A stretch of DNA of 17,418 nt from an uncultured Marvinbryantia sp. (GTDB lineage: Bacteria > Bacillota > Clostridia > Lachnospirales > Lachnospiraceae), in contig NZ_CAJKOX010000060.1 in the NCBI RefSeq assembly GCF_905201705.1, forward strand, positions 1-17,418. Direction: 5' to 3'. Positions 1 to 9,300 of this stretch are shown one piece after another; the stretch's first letter is position 1, and every line of letters begins with the position of its first letter. The translations under genes and the position numbers were made by a program. The notes beneath the pieces were generated by a model that saw nothing but the letters and a program-made list of their open reading frames with translations, had not been told where the DNA came from and searched no databases.

Positions 1-7
1 TCTCCAT
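1..7 (-). CDS. 5' end of a gene leaving the window (unknown product)
   Basis: An ATG lies on the minus strand at positions 7-5, preceded at a good distance (about 8 nt) by a GGGAG ribosome-binding site in the stretch 14-24. Only the first two codons (Met-Glu) fall inside the window, so the product cannot be named. It would be the next gene after the bidirectional terminator at 241-288, transcribed in the same direction as the giant surface-protein gene. Confidence 0.4.
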
Positions 8-60
8 CGTTACACTCCCTTTTTCCGTGCATCTGCACATTTTTTAGTAATGAAATTCCA

Positions 61-207
61 TCATAGAATAAGTAAGATGTAAAGCGGACATTCGCAATCC
101 GCTTTCGCTACTTGTTCATCTGTTTTTTCTGCCATAGGCATTCTCTCCTTTTCCCTGAACTCACTCGCATTACTCGCTCGTTGTCGCGGCATATATCTTA
201 TGAGCAT
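61..207 (-). CDS. Small ORF (48 aa) overlapping a dispersed repeat, doubtful
   Basis: A 48-codon minus-strand ORF starts with ATG at 207, behind a GGCGGTGGAAG ribosome-site-like stretch, and ends with TGA at 61-63. The N-terminal half is encoded by the 50-bp dispersed repeat at 143-192, so those residues may not be a real protein sequence. A second possible start is the ATG at 137, with AAAAGGAGAG placed properly in front of it; that gives a 24-aa peptide beginning MAEKTDEQ and ending in CECPLYILLIL. The tail is cysteine-containing and hydrophobic. I recognise no family. It could be a leader peptide of the gene starting at 7, or simply non-coding repeat sequence. Confidence 0.25.
   Translation of the reverse strand: MLIRYMPRQRASNASEFREKERMPMAEKTDEQVAKADCECPLYILLIL
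81..105. other. Short perfect hairpin
   Basis: AAAGCGGA (81-88) and TCCGCTTT (98-105) form an 8-bp perfect stem with a 9-nt loop. No T-run follows on either strand, so it is not a simple terminator. It lies between the dispersed repeat and the gene start at 7 and may be a structured leader element of that gene. Confidence 0.4.
143..192 (-). repeat. Dispersed 50-bp repeat, copy A
   Basis: This stretch matches 13594-13643 at 48 of 50 positions in the same orientation; the differences are at 169 and 174. Read on the minus strand it begins ATGCCGCGACAACGAGCG and ends in GGGAAAAGGAGAG, so it includes a strong Shine-Dalgarno-like sequence. Both copies lie upstream of minus-strand genes and just after a terminator on that strand. 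I do not recognise it as a named element. Confidence 0.75.
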
Positions 208-240
208 ACTTCCACCGCCTTTCAATAATCATTGAATAGT

Positions 241-288
241 AAAAAGAGCCGATGTAAACCAGTTTTTTGTTTTACATCGGCTCTTTTT
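241..288. terminator. Bidirectional intrinsic terminator
   Basis: An 18-bp perfect inverted repeat (241-258 against 271-288) with a 12-nt loop has a GC-containing core (AGAGCCGATG) and A/T runs at both outer edges. On the minus strand the stem ends in CTCTTTTT, so it can terminate the giant surface-protein gene that ends at 398. The mirror T-run on the plus strand lets it work in both directions. Confidence 0.85.
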
Positions 289-397
289 ATAGATATCATG
301 TTAAAAAGCGAGCACCAAATATTAAATACATACTTTTAGCTGTTTTTTGTTGATTTTGCTCTTTCTATTAAATCGTGCAACTCCTATGAAATCATCA

Positions 398-3300
398 TTA
401 TTCTTCCTCTGAACCACTCTTTTTCCTTACATATAATACGGCTCCAAAAACAATCAGTATAATACAGATACCTATAATAATGATTATCGTATTATTCCAT
501 GCATATTTTGAAGTAATGTAATCTGTCTTAGGCGCAGGAATGGTTTCATCAGCTTTGTTGTCTGCCTGACCGTTATCACTCATAACCTTGGTATCAACAA
601 CAATTGTGTAATCTGATGCATGGGTAAATACAAGTGCCACATTTCCATCCGGATCAATCTGTCCGGCGCAGATAAATTCCAGTTCTCCGGTCTGTTCATT
701 GTAATAGAACAGGTTCGCATACAGTCCTGCATTCTTTGATTCCATGTTGACGGTCAGTGTGGCTGTAAATCCAAGCTCTCCGTCATAAGCAAGAGTCAGG
801 TTAATAGAATACCGTTCCCCGGTCACGTTGTTGATGACATCCACAGGAATGGATTTTCCTGCGTCGGCTCCGACTGTCACACCGAAATCAATATCTCCGG
901 CTGCACCAGTAATATCCTTTCCATAAATCTTCCAGGAAAGACCATTTCCCATATCCAGAACAAGTGTTGTATCTTTGCCCTTGATACTGTCAATTACATC
1001 CTTCGGTACTACAGTCGTTCCGTTCATGGCAACTGTTACTGTATCTCCTGACTTAGCTTCTTCAAGCTGTGGCTTGATAACATCCCAGCCTTCCTTGCCG
1101 CTGTCATCCTTGATGTATGGCTTAATTGAAGTACCATTGTCCTTACCATTATCCGTATCGGGCTGTGGCTTCTGGTTCTGACTGCCATTATCCTTACCGC
1201 TGTCATCGGACTTGATCTTAGCGATAGGCTGTGTGTAACTGTGTCCGCACTTGGAGCATGTGTAGGTCATGATGCCTTCTTCTGTTGTCGTCGGCTGCTT
1301 TGTTACGGTTGCTTTATAATCATGTCCCAATGCTGCCAGCTCTTTTCCGGTACTCAGAAGTTTATCACAATCCGTACAATAGGTATCTCCCGTGTAGCCG
1401 GTCTGCGTGCAGGTCGCTTCCCGCTGATTCCGTATTTCAGTATGTCTGTGATCACATTCGCTTCTTGTAATCGTAATGCTTACACTTTCTGTCTCGTAGT
1501 TGCCCTTGTCAGCTCCTGTATAAACCGCAGTCGCTGTCACTGCCACACCATCTGCAAGCGCCGTGTCCCTATCTGCCTCCTGCCAGCTCCAGCCATCCGG
1601 AAGCGTAATATCGCCAACCTTCTTTGTACTGTGTGCCGGTGTCATTGCAGCTTCCGGCATGTTTGGAGCTTTCGCTGCCTTATTGACCGTAAGACTGAGT
1701 TTTATACCAACAGCATTGTAATTAGCTGTATCTGATGGTGTAAATATCGCATCATACTCTGTCTTTTGGCTGTCGACTGCTGCAGGTTTGGTCGTACCAT
1801 TCTTCCATGTAAATGTTCCTGCTACCTCTGTTCCATCGGCTGTTTTGTATGTTGCCTTGCCTCCTGTCAGGGTACTGTCAGAAAGCGTCTGTCCGTAGAT
1901 AAGTGCGCCTGCTGTCGGCTTCTCTGCAATTACCGGTGTTGCTTTAGTTACTTTAACAGTTATTGTTCTTGTTACTGTATTGTAGTTGTTTGTGTCATCA
2001 GGTGTAAATACTGCCTGATAGCCTTTGTTGTTTACAGTCGGAATGATATTCGTGCCTGCAAAACTCCATGTTCCTGCAAGTTCATTGCCATCTGCACCTG
2101 TCACACTTCCGCCTGTCATATCTGAATCAGCTAGTGCAACAGCAGGATTGTATACACGCTCTGCTACAGTTGGAACTGTTACTACTGCCGGTGTTGCCCT
2201 GGCTACTGTAATAGCCGCTGTTCCGGTAAGGTCCTCGTAATATTTGCTGTCATCAGGCTTGAATACCCAGCCCGCCTGTGTCGTTCCTGCAGTCGGTATG
2301 CAATCCGGATCAGCCCATTTGAGTGTTCCCTTTACTTCGGTGTCTGTATCTGCTTCCACAAAGGTAACACTGCTAAAGCTAAGCTTAGAAAGCTTTTCTC
2401 CATATGTAAGTGCATTGCTTCCATTTACAGATACTGTATTTCCGCTCTTTAATGTAACAAGCTTCTTATCCGTAATCTTGATGATCAGTACATAACGAGC
2501 TACATTATAGTTCTCCATTGAAGCCAATACTGTTATTGTAGTTGCAGCTCCAACCTGAGATTCATCTGCCTCTTTCACTTTATAGGTCAGGTTTCCGTCT
2601 TGATCTACTGCTACATCACTCAAAAGCTGCTCGTTATACGTATTTGTTAATGCGTATGCTGTAGTTCCCCTATCTGTCGGGAGCTTTCCTGCAATATCCA
2701 CACTAATTGCCTTGTCATGTGAACCGGCTACATACGAATAACTCTTTTCCTCATCACCAATGTTCGGTGAAGCTGCTTTGTTAATCGTAAATACGACCGG
2801 ATCACTTGTAAGTCCTGCATAGTTATCTGTCTCTGCAACATAGGCCTTTACTGCATAGGTTCCTGCATTTACAGGTATGGCATCTGTATATGCAGAATCG
2901 GCTGCAGGTGCATTACCATCTGAATCGGCTTTTGCATACTTATAGGTTACTGTACCGAATTTTGCTGTTGCATTTGGTTTTGGTGTCTCATCCTTCGCAT
3001 AAGTATGATCAGAACAGCTAAGTGCTGTAGTAAAACTATTAGCTGCCTGTTTTACGGTCAGAACACCACTCTTGCCTTCTGAACCGTTTCCGGTAAAGGA
3101 TACTTCATAATTGGCACTAACTGATAAGCCTGTAATTGCGTAGGTTCCAAAATTGGAATTGTCTTTCGCAGTAGTTGATAAGCTGATGCCAAGTGCTTCT
3201 TCGGTATCACCTGCTACTAGAACATTGTCTGCGTAGGCATCACCTGTGACAAGGCTCCATGTAAGTGCAGGGTTTGCTTCCCCATAGAATTTTTCCTTAT

Positions 3301-6300
3301 CAGAAATCACTACGGTCATCTGCTTCTTAGAAACTTCCGGCGTCACTTCACAGGTTACAGGATCATAGGTATCTGCATCACTTCCTGTAGGTGTAAAGAC
3401 AAGCGTGTATTCCTCACTTGTACCGACTGTCGGAATCTCATCTGCATCCTCAGATGCCAGAGTCCATGTACCCTCAATCTTCGTGTCACTGTTCTGTCCT
3501 GCTGTCACGCTTGCCTTTGTCATATCTGCCTTTTCAAACATGGCAGATACCGTATTACCATAAGTACCGGAAAGAACCGGTGCAGTCTTTACATACGGAG
3601 TCGTCTTTGCAGTGGTAAATTCAATAGCAGGCTCCGTTAATGCCGTTATATTGCCTGCCTTGTCAATGGCTGCTATCCAGACTGCAGTTTTCTTACTTGG
3701 ATACAATGGAAAATAAACGTCCGGCTTTCCAAAATTACCTATTTCAATTTTATTATCACCTTTTGTTCCTGTCGTTTTGAAGATTGTAGGTGTCCAACTC
3801 GCAACAAAGTTTTGGTTAGCATTACTATACTTAAGTCCCTCCGTACGAACTTCCCATTGTCCACAATAAAGATTTTCGTCCGGTTTAAAATTCCACCCAT
3901 TGCGGGGCGCCCATTTTCCATCGTTTTCGACAGCGAACTGTGGGTACTTTGGCTCACCTTTCATATAACTTTCAATATCTCTTTTGCAGTCGTCGTAGGT
4001 GTAGTCAGTAACCCCGTCAAATACTCCTTCGGATACAAAGAACCACATCAGCGTTGCATCTTCGCTTAAATTAACCTTGAGTATTGCCTCTGTATCCTTC
4101 AGAGTACCGTCTTCTTTTTTCGGGTCAGCTATTTTTACTACAGGAGCCTGTGCATCCACCACAATGCCATCGGTACAGATATAATCACTCTGATTTCCTG
4201 CGTTATCCATCGCATAAGCATAGACTACATAGCTACCATCCTCGCCTAATGCGCCATGAATGGTTGCACTGTCCGACAGCCAGTTTCCTGCATCTACCTG
4301 CGTAAATTTACCATCGGCTGCCAGAGTGTCCAGTTCTGCTTTGGTCTTTCCCGTTGCCGAAGCAGTGTCTGTGATCTGGTCAATATAATAGTAATACTTA
4401 GATACCCCACTTACCTTATTCACGCCCTCTTTTGCATCGTTTGCATGAATCTTAATATCCAGTGTTGTATCATTGTAGAGGTGTCCGAAGCTGATCTTAT
4501 TTAAAAGTGTTCTCCACCAGTTATCTTTGATCTGGATGCCATAACCATCTTCCTTGCCATCTGCATCTGCCCAGGTCGGTGCGGTGGTATCAATGTTTAT
4601 CGTAATCTCTACAGGAACAATAGATTGATTCCATGGGTCTTTTCCATATAAAGTTACGGTATGCGTGCCTTCTTCCTTAAAGGTATAACCCGGATTTTTG
4701 CCTGCAACCGCATCTTCCAGGCTTGCATAAAACACAACTTCATCGCTTACAATGGCATATTTTCCTTTGGCGGTCCGATATACTATATTTTTCCAGTCAG
4801 ATACTGGATTGTCTGATGTTACATCATTTTCCGTAAACGTAGCAGGTATGCCGTTTTTCCACCAGTTGGAATCCTCATTGTACCAACAATTCTTGGATAC
4901 CGTGGTCTGTGCCAGAGTAAACGCATGGGCAATGTCAAAGTATCTGACGAGCTCACCCTTATAATTGCCAATTCCGGTAAAGGTAATCTTTCCATCTCTT
5001 TTACCGTTTGTCACCTCCGTATTATTCTCAGCACTTACGGTGAAATCTTTGTCTTTGTCCAGAACTCCCTGGTCATTTCCCGGCTCATTTTTCCGGTTTG
5101 AATCTGTGATTCCTCTATCCCAGTTTTCAGGAATGATCGGCATACCGGTGTAATATACCGTGATACCTATATCATCCAGATGGATCACGGAATCTGTTAA
5201 ACTTCTCGGCTCAATGGTCGCTTTCACGACAATAGGGAGAGAAGCACACATATTTTTTCTAGCTTCATGTATTAAAACATAAATTGTATAGTTTCCGGCA
5301 TTGGTTATCATATGATTCTCTGTAACCGGATCATTTATTTGTTTATAACCTTGAGAAACTCCATTTTCATAATACATAAGTACAAAATAATAGGTAAAAT
5401 TGCTGGCAAATCCATCCGTTTCCATTGTTTTTCCAGTACAGGGTACGATCAGCCCATCAGCAACCGGAATCATTGTCTGGCTATCAACAGCGTCTGCCTT
5501 AAGTCTGACGGTTCCATACTGAACAGCTCCATGGGCTTTCCCATCATAGGTTCCCTGATAGCCACTAAAGCCTTCTCCCACAACTTCACCATATCCAATC
5601 GTGAAATAGTGCTCAATCGTGCCGTAATAGCTGCCCTGTCCGGTGATCGTAACTTTCGGTGCTTCATCAGCCTTGAAATCGCTTCCACCTTCTTCATTCC
5701 TGTAGCAGTCTATATTATTGGCATAGACCACATAATAATTTGCTTTGGAAATGTCTGCATTTGCAGGGTCTGTGGAATCCTGTGCCAATTCTCTGCCTGA
5801 TTTATATGAGGGCCCAGTCAGCGACTTATTGCCATTCGCAGTATCCAGTGTAACTCCTGTCATCACCTGCGGATAGCTGTCGTAGGTACGGCCTACCAGA
5901 CCTTCGATATGAAGGTGTCCATTTTTATAGGCTTCCGCAAGGTCCGTCTTTTGGCAGCTATCGCAATAGCCATAGTCATCCTTCGTATGTGCCTTAAGGG
6001 TTACCTTAGAAGACGGCATCGTGAAGGAAAGGTCTGTCGTTTCTATCGTTACTGCATTGCCGCCATAAGGCTCATAAGAGCAGACCTCGCCCGTGACCTT
6101 AATTTTCTGGTCCGTCGTACCTCCATTACTGTACAGTCCGTAGGTTGCACCGTCCCTCTGCGTGACATTTGTGTCATTTTCTTTGTCTGTGGGCAGAGTG
6201 ATACCACCAAGCTCTATCGGAAACCATACCTTAAATGCACTGGCTCCTTGCTCTATTCTGCTGGCAATATCGCCAGCAGAGTCATGATTGCAGTAGATGC

Positions 6301-9300
6301 TGGCATTCAGATTACTTTCATCTCCTGTAAACGTATCAGGTATTTTTGCTCCCTTCTCTATAACTATCTCAGCCTTGCCAGAAGGAACCGTTACATCCTT
6401 TAGTCCAGCTACACCCTCGCCCAGCCGCAGTACAGCGGCATCCTGCGCCTGTGTACCTTTCGTATTACCAAGAAAGGCTATGTTTCCAACCACGTTTATA
6501 TTTTCTATGGTAACATCCTGCTCCCCTGTCTTAAACAGGCTGTTTACCCTACCCGTCAAGGTATGTGGCTCATTACCCTCTGAACGCAGCGTTATCTCAG
6601 CTGGGAGATACGCTTTATTAGCCAACGCATAACCCCTAGTAGCTTCTGTATCCTTCAGCAGCAGAATTTCCAGCTTCTTCCACGTCGTATATTCCTGCAG
6701 ATTGTTCAAATTCGATTCCGTAGCTTCCAGACAACTCATAGCAGCATCCCATGTCAGAAAGTACTTTGTTTTTGTCTTACCGTCATTTTTCTCTATCTGA
6801 AACTTTACAACAGCCAAAGATGCATCCTCTGGTGTATCAGCGGGAAGTACCTTTACATTGTTCAGCGTTTTTTCCGTTCTGCTTATATCGGTCTTAATAC
6901 CAGATGAATAAAAGGCATAACCATCTGCCAGTGTATCCTCGATAGCATAGCGCTGTTCTTCATCAAGCAAATCGTCATTGCTTCCAGGAAAAGCAACCAG
7001 AGTAATTATCTTATACTCACCACCCGAAAGCGTTACTTCTGCACGCAGCTTCTTACTGTGGTCTATCTGCAAAGTATCTATCTTTGTATCAGCTCCGGAT
7101 ACGCTAAGAGCCGCACCGCCGTATACGCAAACCTCACTTCCCTTATACTCACCTCCGGTAATTGTACAGGAAATGCCTGTATTGTCGCTATTAGCATTTC
7201 CAATATAAATACTTTGGCTGTAATAACCGCCTTTTAATTCTCCAGTCGCACCGCTGGAAAATCTCAAGTTCTTCGTATAATTACCATTCTCTACCGTAAG
7301 CTTTGCTTTGTTCCGAATAGAAACTGGGGCGTTCAGTGTTCCATTCTGTCCCGTGCCTGCGTCTTTAAAGACTGCCTTCACACCTTCGCCAATGATATAA
7401 AGACCCTTTCCTGTAACGGTACAGCCATTGAGGTCCATACAAAAATTGACATTTTTTGTACCCCCATCTATTTTCCACTCGCTTCCTGTCTCAGAAATAT
7501 TTTTCAGGATTTTCAACGTAATTTCAAGGTCTGCATCCGCATCAGCAGCATTTACTGTAGCTTTAACTGCATCGAATGCTTTCGTAAGTGTTGCATAACG
7601 TGTTGTATTCCCACCTACCGTAACTTCCGCAACACCTTCTTCTACCGTAAAAGCAGCCTTTTGGGAGGTCGCCGTATATTCACCGCAGGTCGCTACACAG
7701 TAGTATTGATAGGTGCCTGCCAAAAGTCCTGTAGGAATCTTGTAGGTCGCAGATGTTGCACCCTGCCCCGTTTGTTCTACTTTGTTTTTTGTTGTTCCAT
7801 TTATTGTTTCATCGGCATACCACTGATAGGAGATACTGCCACTGCCAGATACCGCTTTTACGGTTAGCTCAGGTGCCTCGGCAGCGGTATAGTTTTCCAT
7901 CACAGTTTCCGCTCCGCTGGCAATCGTTGGATGCGTTGTGAAATAGAGCGGACTTTTAACAGCCGTTACCTTTTTCCCTTTTTCTGTCCACCTGGCTGTT
8001 AGGTTTGCATAGGTACCATCCTCATACTGTAAGGTATAGCCGACCTTCAGAAGGTCCTGCAGGGTTTTCTTAGAATTATTAGCTTCAATCGCACAGCCTG
8101 AAACAGGGGCAAAGGTTCCTCCTGCAATCTGGCTGTTATCGGGCAGTAAAAGACGTCCGTTAAAGCTTCCATTCTCGATGTCTACGGCTACCTTACCATA
8201 GCTGGTATTCATTATAGTACCTTTGCCAGCATCTGCCGTTAAAGTAGCGCCTTTCTCAACTGTAATTTTAACGTTATAATTACCATTGACTTTGACGCAG
8301 TAACCCCCACTGTTCTCATTTTTAATAACTGCGCCATCACCAATGGTACAGTCGGAGCAGCTGTCCATAAACATAATAGTGCCATAGCCAGACGCAACAT
8401 TTCCGGTCACCTCCGTATGGGTAATTGTACAGGCGTTACTGTCACAAATAGTAATGACGCCTTCCTGACTACCATTACTTCCACTAATATTTGCTTTGTC
8501 AATGGTACAGGTCGCACCACTCCACATCGCAACTGCGGAACCCTTTCCAGCATTTTTGATTGTGACATGCTCAATTGTCAGCACATTCCTCTCTACAGTT
8601 ATCAGTCCATCTCCTTTTAATCTATCTTGCCCATATTGATAGCTGCCTGTAATTGTTCCCTCATTCGAGCCGGACGAGGTAATTGTTATATTTGCTCTTT
8701 TAAAATATAAACGCGCATTGTCCCCCTGTAGTGTCAATGTATGGCCATTCAAATCCAGCTCTATCTCTTTTGCCAAACCGGTACCAATGGTAAGCGCACT
8801 TGTTATGGAGGCATCATCATTCAACAGTTTAATGGAAACTTTTTCCAGGTTTGCGCTTCCATGCTTGCCAATCCATGTTGCAAGGTCCTGATCGATGTAT
8901 TTTTTCTGTGCAGTCCCGTCAGCTTTCATTTCTGTTACTTCAATCGTTCCATCAGCCAGCAATGCAATCCCATATTCGCCTACAAGCACATAGATGGTCG
9001 GAAGCTCCACGTCTTTACCCAATACGAGCTGGTTGCCGTCTCCATCCTCATCCGGCAGTACCGGCGTATAGGCATAGCAGAAGCCGTTTGACGCTTCACT
9101 GCTGTCAAATTCTTCTGCGTCGCTCTCTTCCACATTCAGCTCCCACTTGATGTTTTTCAGACGGATTTTCTCCGTCGTTGTCTCTGTCTCAGAGGAAGCT
9201 GCTGCGTCAGAACTGCCTGTCGTCTTTACACTGTCTGCATTATCGGATGTAGATGCTGTGTCGGTTTTCTTTGCATTGTCTGCACCGTCGGATGTGGATG

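Noticed and set aside
1680..3600. Repeated motifs that could suggest a repeat array
   Set aside because: They are diverged protein-domain repeats (MBG/Ig-like) inside one coding frame, not CRISPR-like or identical DNA repeats.
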